Origin: Hyperoodon ampullatus
Lineage: Eukaryota; Chordata; Mammalia; Artiodactyla; Ziphiidae
Direction of reading: 5' to 3'
Assembly (NCBI GenBank): GCA_949752795.1
Contig: CATKHW010000062.1
Span: 186,001 to 250,000, forward strand
Length of the DNA: 64,000 bases
Part shown: positions 33,703 through 47,610 of the stretch, piece by piece
Layout of the letters: each line of letters begins with the position of its first letter
Numbering within the stretch: position 1 is the stretch's first letter
Notes under the pieces: generated by a model
The model's input: only the letters and a program-made list of their open reading frames with translations
Database searches by the model: none
What the model was told of the DNA's origin: nothing
Position numbers and translations under genes: made by a program

Positions 33703-35441
33703 ATAAGGTATCACTTAAGAAGATCCTATAAACATGGCTACACTTGAACTGAGTTAGGAAAGAGAACAGTGTCTCATATTTAGAAAACACTCTTATGCCT
33801 GCTTAAGAGGGAAGGAGAGGTGGGGTGATGCATAAAACCAGAGTTTGATATAAGCACAGGTACCGTTCCAAAAACCAACTATGGAATAGACAAGACCTAC
33901 ACCTTCCTCAGTGAAAGGGATTCAAAACCCCATATTTCCCGCAGAGGAATATATCTGACTAGTAAGAATCTTAAAACCTATGTATTGATATGTCTCCGTA
34001 AGGGAATCAAGTGTGTCTAGACTGACATAAACATGGCAGCGAGAATCAGCTCAAACCCACTCTAAAAAGGAATTTCAAAAACAAAACAAAAAAACTGGGA
34101 AATTCTTTACAATTCCTTCAGTGTCTCTGATGAAACCTGGAATGACCCTATCTACAACGACAGCTGGATGTGGCATAAGGAGGGACACTTGGGACTGAGA
34201 CGATTGGTGAGTTTGGGTGAACAAATGAAGACACTTTAAAGCACAAATGCAAGGCACCCATTCCATGGGTCCCAACTCTCCAGGTTGAAGGGAATATTAC
34301 TACAGTTATAACATGTACGGGAAACCTAGAGAACGGACATGCTGTGAATACGAAAGGTTTCTAAAACTCAACGAATAGTCCCTCTCCTGGTGCTCCGGTT
34401 TGACTTTCCATCTGCTTAACTATCAACCTCCCAACTTGGAGAGACAGCCCCTTTAACCTCCTGGTTCGCACAGGTGGCCAATTTGGCAGAGGATGAAAGG
34501 GAAGAGGGAGAACCAATGAGAGAGTAGCTGTTAGGCATTTGGACGGGCACATAACACTGTAATTTCCCGGAAGGAAGAAGAATTAAATAAAGTCTCAGCC
34601 ACCCACTGGGAACCAGTATAGGTCCTGCACCAAAATTTTGGACTTGCGGTCAGCTCTCCAAAAACGAGTTGAAAAATGGAGCTTAGGGGCACAGCAATTC
34701 ACAAACTGGCAGAATAATAAAGGACAAGTATCGTCCAAAAATCTGTTGAGGGAAGGCAACGAGGCGCACTTGAAAGCGAGGCAGAATACCAGGAAACAGA
34801 TTTCAAGAGGTACGTTGGAATCGCCTTTAAAACACAGGAAGAAGGGCACAACTTCGACAATGATGCACTTGGCCAAAAAGGGCGTATGCGTTTTCTCCTG
34901 AATATATTCAGGAGAAAACGCATACGCCCTTTTTGGCCAAGCAAGCAAGCGGGCAATGCAAATCTGCACTACAAAGAAGTATCACTTCCCACCGGTCAAA
35001 AGGGACATCCACAAAATGTGTAAGAACAAGAAAGGCAAGACAGGCCCTGGAGAACAGGGAGCCTTGTTATGCTGATGGGCGGGATGTAAATTGCCAACTG
35101 CCTCTCTGGAGGAGTGCATTGTGTTCCCTAAAACAAGTAAAGAACAGAGCTACAGAGCCAAGGGCACTTCCAGTCTAGGGAATATACCTTAGGAAAACTG
35201 AAAATCAATAAGACAGAGCCACTCCAAAATTTAGGGCTGCACTGCTTACAAGGACCTCAACTTGGGTACACCTTAAATATCACAGGAAATATAAAAATGG
35301 TTCAAAAAATTGTGGTACTTACGTACGATGGAATATCTCTCAGCCATGAAATCAATGTCATAAGACCAGTAGCAGCAAAATGGGTGGATTCAGGTACGAT
35401 GATTCTAAGTGAAATATGTCACACAGAAAAAGAAACTTATC
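33703..35441 (+). repeat. Macrosatellite monomer M16
   Basis: 1,739 bp, near-copy of M11 (offset 8,686 bp); both have GTCCTGCACCAAAA and CAGCTCTCCAAAAACG. The palindrome at 34868-34941 is perfect. Confidence 0.95.
34868..34941. repeat. Perfect 74 bp palindrome (M16)
   Basis: All 37 arm pairs intact; same sequence as M8. Confidence 0.96.
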
Positions 35442-37180
35442 ATAAGATATCACTTATGAAGATCCTGTAAACATGGCTACACTTGAACTGAGTTAGGAAA
35501 GAGAACAGTGTCTCACATTTAGAAAACACTCTTATGCCTGCTTAAGAGGGAAGGAGAGGTGGGGTGATGCATAAAACCAGAGTTTGATATAAGCACAGGT
35601 ACCGTTCCAAAAACCAACTATGGAATAGACAAGACCTACACCTTCCTCAGTGAAAGGGACTCAAAACCCCATATTTCCCGCAGAGGAATATATCTGACTA
35701 GTAAGAATCTTAAAACCTATGTATTGATATGTCTCCATAAGGGAATCAAGTGTGTCTAGACTGGCATAAACATGGCAGCGAGACTCAGCTCAAACCCACT
35801 ATAAAAAGGAATTTCAAAAACAAAACAAAAAAACTGGGAAATTCTTTACAATTCCTTCAGCTTCTCTGATGAAACCTGGAATGACCCTATCTACAATGAC
35901 AGATGGATGTTGCATAAGGCTGGACACTTGGGACTGAGACGATTGGTGAGATTGGGTGAGCAAATGCAGACACTTTAAAGCACAAATGCCTGGCACCCAT
36001 TCCATGGTTCCCAACTCTCCAGGTTGAAGGGAATATTACTACAGCTATAACATGTACGGGAAACCTAGAGAATGGACACATTGTGAATACGAAAGGTTTC
36101 TAAAACTCAACGAATAGTCCCTCTCCTGGTGCTCCGGTTTGACTTTCCATCTGCTTTACTATCAACCTCCCAACTTGGAGAGATAGCCCCTTTAACCTCC
36201 TGGTTTGCACAGGTTGCCAATTTGGCAGAGGATGAAAGGGAAGAGGGAGAACCAATGACAGAGTAGCTGTTAGGCGTTTGGACGGGCACATATCACTCTA
36301 ACTTCCCGGCACGAAGAAGAATTAACCAACGTCTCAGCCACCCACCAGGAACCAGTATAGGTCCTGAACCAAAATTTTGGACTTGCGGTCAGCTCACCAA
36401 AAAAGAGTTGAAAAATGGAGCTCAAGGGCACAGCATTTCACAAACTGGCCGAGTAATAAAAGACAACTATCGTCCAAAAATCTGTTGAGGGAAGGCAACG
36501 AGGCGGACTTGAAAGCGAGGCAGAATAGCAGGAAACAGATTTCAAGAGGTACGTTGGAATCGCCTTTAAAGCACAGGAAGAGGGGCACAACTTCGACAAT
36601 GATGCACTTGGCCAAAAAGTGTGTATGCGTTTTCTCCTGAATATATTCAGGAGAAAATGCATACGCCCTTTTTGGCCAAGCAAGCAAGCGGGCAATGCAA
36701 GTCTGCACTACAAAGAAGTATCACTTCCCACCGGTCAAAAGGGACATCCACAAAATGTGTAAGAACAAGAAAGGCAAGACAGGCCCTGGAGAACAGGGAG
36801 CCTTGTTATGCTGATGGGCGGGATGTAAATTGCCAACTGCCTCTCTGGAGGAGTGCATTGTGTTCCCTAAAACAAGTAAAGAACAGAGCTACAGAGCCAA
36901 GGGCACTACCAGTCTAGGGAATATACCTTGGGAAAACTGAAAATCAATAAGACAGAGCCACCCCAAAATTTAGGGCTGCACTGCATACAAGGACCTCAAC
37001 TTGGATACACCTTAAGTATCCCAGAAAATATAAACATGGTTCAAAAAATTGTGGTACTTACGTACGATGGAATATCCCTCAGCCATGAAATCAATGTCAT
37101 AAGACCAGTAGCAGCAAAATGGGTGGATTCAGGTACGATGATTCTAAGTGAAATAAGTCACACAGAAAAAGAAACTTATC
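35442..37180 (+). repeat. Macrosatellite monomer M17
   Basis: 1,739 bp. The palindrome at 36607-36680 has three mismatches: AAGTGTGTATG on the left (two changes) and AAAATGC on the right. Confidence 0.95.
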
Positions 37181-38919
37181 ATAAGATATCACTTATGAAG
37201 GCCCTATAAACATGGCTACACTTGAACTGAGTTAGGATAGAGAACAGTGTCTCACATTTAGAAAAAACACTTATGCCTGCTTAAGGGGGAAGGAGAGATG
37301 GGGTGATGCATAAAACCAGAGTTTGATATAAGCACAGGTACCGTTCCAAACACCAACTATGGAATAGACAAGACCTTCACCTTCCTCAGTGAAAGGGACT
37401 CAAAATCCCATATTTCCCGCAGAGGAATATATCTGACTAGTAAGAATCTTAATACCTATGTATTGATATGTCTCTGTAAGGGAATGAAGTGTGTCTAGAC
37501 TGGCATAAACATGGCAGCGAGAATCAGCTCAAACCCACTATAAAAAGGAATTTCAAAAACAAAACAAAAAAACTGGGAAATTCTTTACAATTCCTTCAGG
37601 GTCTCTGATGAAACCTGGAATGACCCTATCTACAACGACAGCTGGATGTGGCATAAGGCTGGACACTTGGGACTGAGAGGATTGGTGAGAGTGGGTGAGC
37701 AAATGCAGACCCTTTAAAGCAATAATGCATGGCACCCATTCCATGGGTCCCAACTCTCCAGGTTGAAGGGAATATTACTACAGTTATAACACGTACGGGA
37801 AACCTAGAGAACGGACACACTGTGATTACGAAAGGTTTCTAAAACTCAATGAATAGTCCGTCTCCTGGTGCTCCGTTTTGACTTTCCATCTGCTTTACTA
37901 TCAACCTCCCAACTTGGAGAGACAGCCCCTTTAACCTCCCAGTTCACACAGGTTGCCCATTTGGCAGAGGATGAAAGGGAAGAGAGAGAACCAATGAGAG
38001 AGTAGCTGTTAGGCATTTGGACGGGCACATATCTCTGTAATTTCCCGGCAGGAAGAAGAATTAACCAAAGTCTCAGCCACCCACCGGGAACCAGCATAGG
38101 TCCTGAACCAAAATTTTGGACTTGCGGTCACCTCACCAAAAACGAGTTGAAAAATGGAGCTCAGGGGCACAGCAATTCACAAACTGGCCAAGTAATAAAG
38201 GACAAGTATCGTCCAAAAATCTGTTGAGGGAAGGCAACGAGGCGGACCTGAAAGCGAGGCAGAATAGCAGGAAACAGATTTCAAGAGGTACGTTGGAATC
38301 ACCTTTAAAGCACAGGAAGAGGGGCACAACTTCGACAATGATGCATTTGGCCAAAAAGGGCATATGCGTTTTCTCCTGAATATATTCAGGAGAAAACGCA
38401 TACGCCCTTTTTGGCCAAGCAAGCAAGCGGGCAATGCAAATCTGCACTACAAAGAAGTATCACTTCCCACCGGTCAAAAGGGACATCCACAAAATGTGTA
38501 AAAACCAGAAAGGCAAGACAGGCCCTGGAGAACAGGGAGCCTTGTTATGCTGATGGGCGGCATGTAAATTGACAACTGCCTCTCTGGAAGAGTACATTGT
38601 GTTCCCTAAAACAAGTAAAGAACAGAGCTACAGAGCCAAGGGCACTTCCAGTCTAGGGAATATACCTTGGGAAAACTGAAAATCAATAAGACAGAGCCAC
38701 CCCAAAATTTAGGGCTGCACTGCTTACAAGGACCTCAAATTGGGTACACCTTAAGTATCCCAGGAAATATAAAAATGGTTCAAAAAATTGTGGTACTTAC
38801 GTACGATGGAATATCCCTCAGCCATGAAATCAATGTCATAACACCAGTAGCAGCAAAATGGGTGGATTCAGGTACGATGATTCTAAGTGAAATAAGTCAC
38901 ACAGAAAAAGAAACTTATC
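37181..38919 (+). repeat. Macrosatellite monomer M18 (single-arm left variant)
   Basis: 1,739 bp. In the palindrome at 38346-38419 the left arm has G-to-A at 38362 (GGGCATATG) while the right arm keeps CATACGCCC. This is one of the two single-arm states of the pair changed on both sides in M13. There is also a C-to-T at the outer edge (38346). Confidence 0.95.
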
Positions 38920-40658
38920 ATAAGATATCACTTATGAAGATCCTGTAAACATGGCTAAACTTGATCTGAGTTAGGAAAGAGAACAGTGTCTCACATTTAG
39001 AAAACACTCTTATGCCTGCTTAAGGGGGAGGGAGAGGTGGGGTGATGCATAAAACCAGAGTTTGATATAAGCACAGGTACCGTTCCAAAAACCAACTATG
39101 GAATAGACAAGACCTACACCTTCCTCAGTGAAAGGGACTCAAAACCCCATATTTCCCGCAGAGGAATATATCTGACTAGTAAGAATCTTAAAACCTATGT
39201 ATTGATATGTCTCCGTAAGGGAATCAAGTGTGTATAGACTGGCATAAACATGGCAGCGAGAATCAGCTCAAACCCACTCTAAAAAGGAATTTCAAAAACA
39301 AAACAAAAAAACTGGGAAATTCTTTACAATTCCTTCAGGGTCTCTGATGAAACCTGGAATGACCCTATCTACAACGACAGCGGGATGTGGCATAAGGAGG
39401 GACACTTGGGACTGAGACGATTTGTGAGATTGGGTGAGCAAATGCAGACCCTTTAAAGCACAAATGCCTGGCACCCATTCAATGGGTCCCAACTCTCCAG
39501 GTTGAAGGGAATATTACTACAGCTATAACATGTACGGGAAACCTAGACAACGGACACACTGTGAATACGAAAGGTTTCTAAAACTCAACGAATAGTCCGT
39601 CTCCTGGTGCTCCGGTTTGACTTTACACCTGCTTTACTATCATCCTCCCAACTTGGAGAGACAGCCCCTTTAACCTCCTGGTTCGCACAGGTTGCCAATT
39701 TGGCAGAGGATGAAAGGGAAGAGGGAGAACCAATGAAAGTGTAGCTGTTAGGCATTTGAACGGGCACATATCACTGTAATTTCCCGGCAGGAAGAAGAAT
39801 TAACCAAAGTCTAAGCCCCCCACCGGAAACCAACATAGGTCCTGAACCAAAATTTCGGACTTGCGGTCACCTCACCAAAAACGAGTTGGAAATTGGAGCT
39901 CAGGGGCACAGCAATTCACAAACTGGCCGAGTAATAAAGGACAACTATCGTCCAAAAATCTGTTGAGGGAAGGCAACGAGGTGGACTTGAAAGCGAGGCA
40001 GAATAGCAGGAAACAGATATCAAGAGGTACGTTGGAATCACCTTTAAAGCACAGGAAGAGGGGCACAACTTCGACAATGATGCACTTGGCCAAAAAGGGC
40101 GTATGTGTTTTCTCCTGAATATAATCAGCAGAAAACGCCTACGCCCTTTTTGCCCAAGCAAGCAAGCGGGCAATGCAAATCTGCACTACAAAGAAGTATC
40201 ACTTCCCACCGGTCCAAAGGGACATCCACAAAATGTGTAAAAACCAGAAAGGGAAGACAGGCCCCGGAGAACAGGGAGACTTGTAATGCTGTTGGGCGGG
40301 ATGTAAATTGCCAACTGCCTGTCTGGAGGAGTGCATTGTGTTCCCTAAAACAAGTAAAGAACAGAGCTACAGAGCCAAGGGCACTTCCAGTCTAGGGAAT
40401 ATACCTTGGGAAAACTGAAAATCAATAATACAGAGCCACCCCAATATTTAGGGCTGCAGTGCTTACAAGGACCTCAACTTGGGTACACCTTAAATATCCC
40501 AGGAAATATAAAAATGGTTCAAAAAATTGTGGTACTTACGTACGATGGATTATCCCTCAGCCATGAAATCAATGTCATAAGACCAGCAGCAGCAAAATGA
40601 GTGGATTCAGGTACGATGATTCTAAGTGAAATAAGTCACACAGAAAAGGAAACTTATC
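38920..40658 (+). repeat. Macrosatellite monomer M19 (damaged palindrome)
   Basis: 1,739 bp. The palindrome at 40085-40158 has about five unpaired changes, including ATAATCAGCAG in the centre-right, CGCCTACG and TTGCCC. It is the most damaged palindrome in the interior. Downstream of it, from the CCCCAATATTTAGGG variant, the unit switches to an M14-type sequence that continues into M20. Confidence 0.95.
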
Positions 40659-42393
40659 ATAAGATATCACTTATGAAGATCCTGTAAACATGGCTACACT
40701 TGAACTGAGTTAGGAAAGAGAACAGTGTCTCACATTTAGAAAACACTCTTATGCCTGCTTAAGGGGGATGGAGAGGTGGGGTGATGCATAAAACCTGAGT
40801 TTGATATAAGCACACGTACCGTTCCAAAAACCAACTATGGAATAGACAAGACCTACACCTTTCTCAGTGAAAGGGACTCAAAACACCATATTTCCCGCAG
40901 AGGAATATATCTGACTAGTAAGAATTTTAAAACCTATGTATTGATATGTCTCCGTAAGGGAATCAAGTGTGTCTAGACTGGCATAAACATGGCAGCGAGA
41001 ATCAGCTCAAACCCACTATAAAAAGGAATTTCAAAAACAAAACAAAAAAATGGGAAATTTTTTACAATTCCTTCAGGGTCTCTGAGGAAACCTGGACTGA
41101 CCCTATATACGACAGCTGGATGTGGCATAAGGAGGGACACTTGGGACTGAGACGATTGGTGAGACTGGGTGAGCAAATGCAGACCCTTTAAAGCACAAAT
41201 GCTTGGAACCCATTCCATAAGTCCCAACTGTCCAGGTTGAAGGGAATATTACTACAGCTATAACATGTACGGGAAACCTAGAGAACGGACACACTGTGAA
41301 TACGAAAGGTTTCTAAAACTCAACGAATAGTCCCTATCCTGGTGCTCTGGTTTGACTTTCCATCTGCTTTACTATCAACCTCCCAACTTGGAGAGACAGC
41401 CCCTTTAACCTCCTGGTTCTCACAGGTTGCCAATTTGGCAGAGGATGAAAGGGAAGAGGGAGAACCAATGAGAGAGTAGCTGTTAGGCATTTGGACGGGC
41501 ACATATCACTGTAATTTCCCGGCAGGAAGAAGAATTAACCAAAGTCTCAGCCACCCACCGGGAACCAGTATAGGTCCTGAACCAAAATTTTGGACTTGCG
41601 GTCAGCTCACCTAAAACGAGTTGAAAAATGGAGCTCAGGGGCACAGCAATTCACAAACTGGCCGAGTAATAAAGGACAACTATCGTCCAAAAATCTGTTG
41701 AGGGAAGGCAACGAGGCGGACTTGAAAGCGAGGCAGAATAGCAGGAAACAGATTTCAAGAGGTACATTGGAATCACCTTTAAAGCACAGGAAGAGGGGCA
41801 CAACTTCGACAATGATGCACTTGGCCAAAAAGGGCGTATGCGTTTTCTCCTGAATATATTCAGGAGAAAACGCATATGCCCTTTTTGGCCAAGCAAGAAA
41901 GCGGGCAATGCAAATCTGCACTACAAAGAAGTATCACTTCCCACCGGTCAAAAGGGACATCCACAAAATGTGTAAAAACCAGAAAGGCAAGACAGGCCCT
42001 GGAGAACAGGGCGCCTTGTTATGCTGATGGGCGGGATGTAAATTGCCAACTGCCTCTCTGAAGGAGTGCATTGTATTCCCTAAAACAAGTAAACAACAGA
42101 GCTACAGAGCCAAGGGCACTTCCAGTCTAGGGAATATACCTTGGGAAAACTGAAAATCAATAAGACAGAGCCACCCCAAAATTTAGGGCTGCACTGCTTA
42201 CAAGGACCTCAACTTGGGTACACCTTAAATATCCCAGGAAATATAAAAATGGTTCAAAAAATTGTGGTATTTACGTACGATGGAATATACCTCAGCCATG
42301 AAATCAATGACATAATACCAGTAGCAGTAAAATGGGTGGATTCAGGTACGATGATTCTAAGTGAAATAAGTCACAGAGAAAAGGAAACTTATC
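40659..42393 (+). repeat. Macrosatellite monomer M20 (single-arm right variant)
   Basis: 1,735 bp with the M10/M15 deletion. In the palindrome at 41820-41893 the right arm has C-to-T at 41877 (CATATGCC) while the left arm is GGGCGTATG. This is the mirror-image single-arm state to M18. Confidence 0.95.
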
Positions 42394-44132
42394 ATAAGAT
42401 ATCACTTATGAAGATCCTGTAAACATGGCTACACTTGAACTGAGTTAGGAAAGAGAACAGTGTCTCACATTTAGAAAACACTCTTATGCCTGCTTAAGGG
42501 GGAAGGAGAGGTGGGGTGATGCATAAAACCAGAGTTTGATATAAGCACAGGTACCATTCCAAAAACCAACTATGGAATAGACAAGACCTACACCTTCCTC
42601 AGTGAAAGGGACTCAAAACCCCATATTTCCCGCAGAGGAATATATCTGACTAGTAATAATCTTAAAACCTATGGATTGATATGTCTCCGTAAGGGAATCA
42701 AGTGTGTCTAGACTGGCATAAACATGGCAGCGAGAATCAGCTCAAACCCACTATAAAAAGGAATTTCAAAAACAAAACAAAAAAACTGGGAAATTCTTTA
42801 CAATTCCTTCAGGGTCTCTGATGAAACCTGGAATGACCCTATCTACAATGACAGCTGGATGTGGCATAAGGCTGGACACTTGGGACTGAGAGGATTGGTG
42901 AGATTGGGTGAACAAATGCAGACCCTTTAAAGCAATAATGCATGGCACCCATTCCATGGGTCCCGACTCTCCAGATTGAAGGGAATATTACTACAGTTAT
43001 AACATGTACGGGAAACCTAGAGAACGGACACACTGTGAATACGAAAGATTTCTAAAACTCAACGAATAGTCCCTCTCCTGGTGCTCCGGTTTGACTTTCC
43101 ATCTGCTTTACTATCAACCTCCCAACTTGGAGAGACAGCCCCTTTAACCTCCTGGTTCGCACAGGTTGCCAATTTGGCAGAGGATGAAAGGGAAGAGGGA
43201 GAACCAATGAGAGAGTACCTGATAGGCATTTGGACGGGCACATATCACTGTAATTTCCCGGCAGGAAGAAGAATTAACCAAAGTCTCAGCCACCTACCGG
43301 GAACCAGTATAGGTCCTGAACCAAAACTTTGGACTTGAGGTCAGCTCACCAAAAACGAGTTGAAAAATGGAGCTCAGGGGCACAGCAATTCAAAAACTGG
43401 CCCAGTAATAAAGGACAACTATCATCCAAAAATCTGTTGAGGGAAGGCAACGAGACAGACTTGAAAGCGAGGCAGAATAGCAGGAAACAGATTTCAAGAG
43501 GTACGTTGGAATCGCCTTTAAAGCACAGGAAGAGGGGCACAACTTCGACAATGATGCACTTGGCCAAAAAGGGCGTATGCATTTTCTCCTGAATATATTC
43601 AGGAGAAAACGCATACGCCCTTTTTGGCCAAGCAAGCAAGCGGGCAATGGAAATCTGCACTACAAAGAAGTATCACTTCCCACCGGTCAAAAGGGATATC
43701 CACAAAATGTGTAAAAACCAGAAAGGCAAGACAGGCCCTGGAGAACAGGGAGCCTTGTTATGCTGATGGGCGGGATGTAAATTGCCAACTGCCTCTCTGG
43801 AGGAGTGCACTGTGTTCCCTAAAACAAGTAAACAACAGAGCTACAGAGCCAAGGGCACTTCCAGTCTAGGGAATATACCTTTGGAAAACTGAAAATCAAT
43901 AAGACAGAGCCACCCCAAAATTTAGGGCTGCACTGCTTACAAGGACCTCAACTTGGGTACACCTTAAATATCCCAGGAAATATAAAAATGGTTCAAAAAA
44001 TTGTGGTACTTACGTACGATGGAATATACCTCAGCCATGAAATCAATGACATAATACCAGTAGCAGTAAAATGGGTGGATTCAGGTACGATGATTCTAAG
44101 TGAAATAAGTCACAGAGAAAAGGAAACTTATC
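42394..44132 (+). repeat. Macrosatellite monomer M21 (subtype A)
   Basis: 1,739 bp, first of the homogenised right-hand block. Subtype A markers: GTAATAATCTTAAAACC, ACCTGATAGGC, CTTTGGACTTGAGG, CTATCATCC, AACGAGACAGAC. The palindrome at 43559-43632 has one mismatch: G-to-A at 43581 in the left arm (GTATGCATTTTC). Confidence 0.95.
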
Positions 44133-45871
44133 ATAAGATATCACTTATGAAGATCCTGTAAACATGGCTACACTTGAACTGAGTTAGGAAAGAGAACAGT
44201 GTCTGACATTTAGAAAACACTCTTATGCCTGCTTAAGGGGGAAGGAGAGGTGAGGTGATGCATAAAACCAGAGTTTGATATAAGCACAGGTACCGTTCCA
44301 AAAACCAACTATAGAATAGACAAGACCTACACCTTCCTCAGTGAAAGGGACTCAAAACACCATATTTCCCGCAGAGGAATATATCTGACTAGTAAGAATC
44401 TTAAAACCTATGTATTCATATGTCTCTGTAAGGGAATCAAGTGTGTCTAGACTGGCATAAACATGGCAGCGAGAATCAGCTCAAACCCACTCTAAAAAGG
44501 AATTTCAAAACCAAAACAAAACAACGGGGAAATTCTTTACAATTCCTTCAGGGTCTCTGATGAAACCTGGAATGACTCTATCTACAACGACAGCTGGATG
44601 TGGCATAAGGCTGGACACTTGGGACTGAGAGGATTGGTGAGATTGGGTGAGCAAATGCAGACCCTTTAAAGCAATAATGCATGGCACACATTCCATGGGT
44701 CCCAACTCTCCAGGTTGAAGGGAATATTACTACAGCTATAACATGTACGGGAAACCTAGAGAACGGAAAAACTGTGAATACGAATGGTTTCTAAAACTCA
44801 ACGAATAGTCCCTCTCCTGGTGCTCCGGTTTGACTTTCCATCTGCTTTATTATCAACCTCCCAACTTGGAGAGACAGCCCCTTTAACCCCCTGGTTCACA
44901 CAGGTTGCCAATTTGGCAGAGGATGAAAGGGAAGAGGGAGAACCAATGAGAGAGTAGCTGTTAGGCATTTGGACGGGCACATATCACTGTAATTTCCCGG
45001 CAGGAAGAAGAATTAACCAAAGTCTCAGCCACCCACCGGGAACCAGTATAGGTCCTGAACCAAAATTTTGGACTTGCGGTCAGCTCACCAAAAACGAGTT
45101 GAAAAATGGAGCTCAGGGGCACAGCAATTCACAAACTGCCCGAGTAATAAAGGACAACTATCGTCCAAAAATCTGTTGAGGGAAGGCAACGAGGCGGACT
45201 TGAAAGCGAGGCAGAATAGCAGGAAACCGATTTCAAGAGGTACGTTGGAATCGCCTTTAAAGAACAGGAAGAGGGGCACAATTTCGGCAATGATGCACTT
45301 GGCCAAAAAGGGCGTATGCATTTTCTCCTGAATATATTCAGGAGAAAACGCATACGCCCTTTTTGGCCAAGCAAGCAAGCGGGCAATGGAAATCTGCACT
45401 ACAAAGAAGTATCACTTCCCACCGGTCAAAAGGGACATCCACAAAATGTGTAAAAACCAGAAAGGCAAGACAGGCCCTGGAGAACAGGGCGCCTTGTTAT
45501 GCTGATGGGCGGGATGTAAATTGCCAACTGCCTCTCTGGAGGAGTTCATTGTATTCCCTAAAACAAGTAAACAACAGAGCTACAGAGCCAAGGGCACTTC
45601 CAGTCTAGGGAATATACCTTGGGAAAACTGAAAATCAAAAAGACACAGCCAACCCAAAATTTAGGTCTGCACTGCTTACAAGGACCTCAACTTGGGTACA
45701 CCTTAAATATCCCAGGAAATATAAAAATGCTTCAAAAAATTGTGGTAATTATGTACGATGGAATATCCCTCAGCCATGAAATCAATGTCATAAGACCAGT
45801 AGCAGCAAAATGGGTGGATTCAGGTACGATGATTCTAAGTGAAATAAGTCACAGAGAAAAAGAAACTTATC
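44133..45871 (+). repeat. Macrosatellite monomer M22 (subtype B, B1 end)
   Basis: 1,739 bp. Subtype B markers: GTCTGACATTTAG, AGGTGAGGTGATG, CAAACTGCCCGAG, GAAACCGATTTC, ATTTCGGCAATG. Its end reads AAAAAGACACAGCCAACCC and ATGTACGATGG; I call this B1, shared with M31 and M32 (15,650 and 17,389 bp downstream). Palindrome at 45298-45371 with the left-arm A. Confidence 0.95.
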
Positions 45872-47610
45872 ATAAGATATCACTTATGAAGATCCTGTAA
45901 ACATGGCTACACTTGAACTGAGTTAGGAAAGAGAACAGTGTCTGACATTTAGAAAACACTCTTATGCCTGCTTAAGGGGGAAGGAGAGGTGAGGTGATGC
46001 ATAAAACCAGAGTTTGATATAAGCACAGGTACCGTTCCAAAAACCAACTATAGAATAGACAAGACCTACACCTTCCTCAGTGAAAGGGACTCAAAACACC
46101 ATATTTCCCACAGAGGAATATATCTGACTAGTAAGAATCTTAAAACCTATGTATTCATATGTCTCTGTAAGGGAATCAAGTGTGTCTAGACTGGCATAAA
46201 CATGGCAGCGAGAATCAGCTCAAACCCACTATAAAAAGGAATTTCAAAACCAAAACAAAACAACGGGGAAATTCTTTACAATTCCTTCAGGGTCTCTGAT
46301 GAAACCTGGAATGACTCTATCTACAACGACAGCTGGATGTGGCATAAGGCTGGACACTTGGGACTGAGAGGATTGGTGAGATTGGGTGAGCAAATGCAGA
46401 CCCTTTAAAGCAATAATGCATGGCACACATTCCATGGGTCCCAACTCTCCAGGTTGAAGGGAATATTACTACAGCTATAACATGTACGGGAAACCTAGAG
46501 AACGGAAAAACTGTGAATACGAATGGTTTCTAAAACTCAACGAATAGTCCCTCTCCTGGTGCTCCGGTTTGACTTTCCATCTGCTTTATTATCAACCTCC
46601 CAACTTGGAGAGACAGCCCCTTTAACCCCCTGGTTCACACAGGTTGCCAATTTGGCAGAGGATGAAAGGGAAGAGGGAGAACCAATGAGAGAGTAGCTGT
46701 TAGGCATTTGGACGGGCACATATCACTGTAATTTCCCGGCAGGAAGAAGAATTAACCAAAGTCTCAGCCACCCACCGGGAACCAGTATAGGTCCTGAACC
46801 AAAATTTTGGACTTGCGGTCAGCTCACCAAAAACGAGTTGAAAAATGGAGCTCAGGGGCACAGCAATTCACAAACTGCCCGAGTAATAAAGGACAACTAT
46901 CGTCCAAAAATCTGTTGAGGGAAGGCAACGAGGCGGACTTGAAAGCGAGGCAGAATAGCAGGAAACCGATTTCAAGAGGTACGTTGGAATCGCCTTTAAA
47001 GAACAGGAAGAGGGGCACAATTTCGGCAATGATGCACTTGGCCAAAAAGGGCGTATGCATTTTCTCCTGAATATATTCAGGAGAAAACGCATACGCCCTT
47101 TTTGGCCAAGCAAGCAAGCGGGCAATGGAAATCTGCACTACAAAGAAGTATCACTTCCCACCGGTCAAAAGGGATATCCACAAAATGTGTAAAAACCAGA
47201 AAGGCAAGACAGGCCCTGGAGAACAGGGAGCCTTGTTATGCTGATGGGCGGGATGTAAATTGCCAACTGCCTCTCTGGAGGAGTGCACTGTGTTCCCTAA
47301 AACAAGTAAACAACAGAGCTACAGAGCCAAGGGCACTTCCAGTCTAGGGAATATACCTTTGGAAAACTGAAAATCAATAAGACAGAGCCACCCCAAAATT
47401 TAGGGCTGCACTGCTTACAAGGACCTCAACTTGGGTACACCTTAAATATCCCAGGAAATATAAAAATGGTTCAAAAAATTGTGGTACTTACGTACGATGG
47501 AATATACCTCAGCCATGAAATCAATGACATAATACCAGTAGCAGTAAAATGGGTGGATTCATGTACGATGATTCTAAGTGAAATAAGTCACAGAGAAAAG
47601 GAAACTTATC
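45872..47610 (+). repeat. Macrosatellite monomer M23 (subtype B, A-type end)
   Basis: 1,739 bp. B markers up to the palindrome (47037-47110, left-arm A), then A-type sequence after it (GGGATATCC, CCTTTGGAAAACTG, ATATACCTCAGCC). A mosaic unit. Confidence 0.95.
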
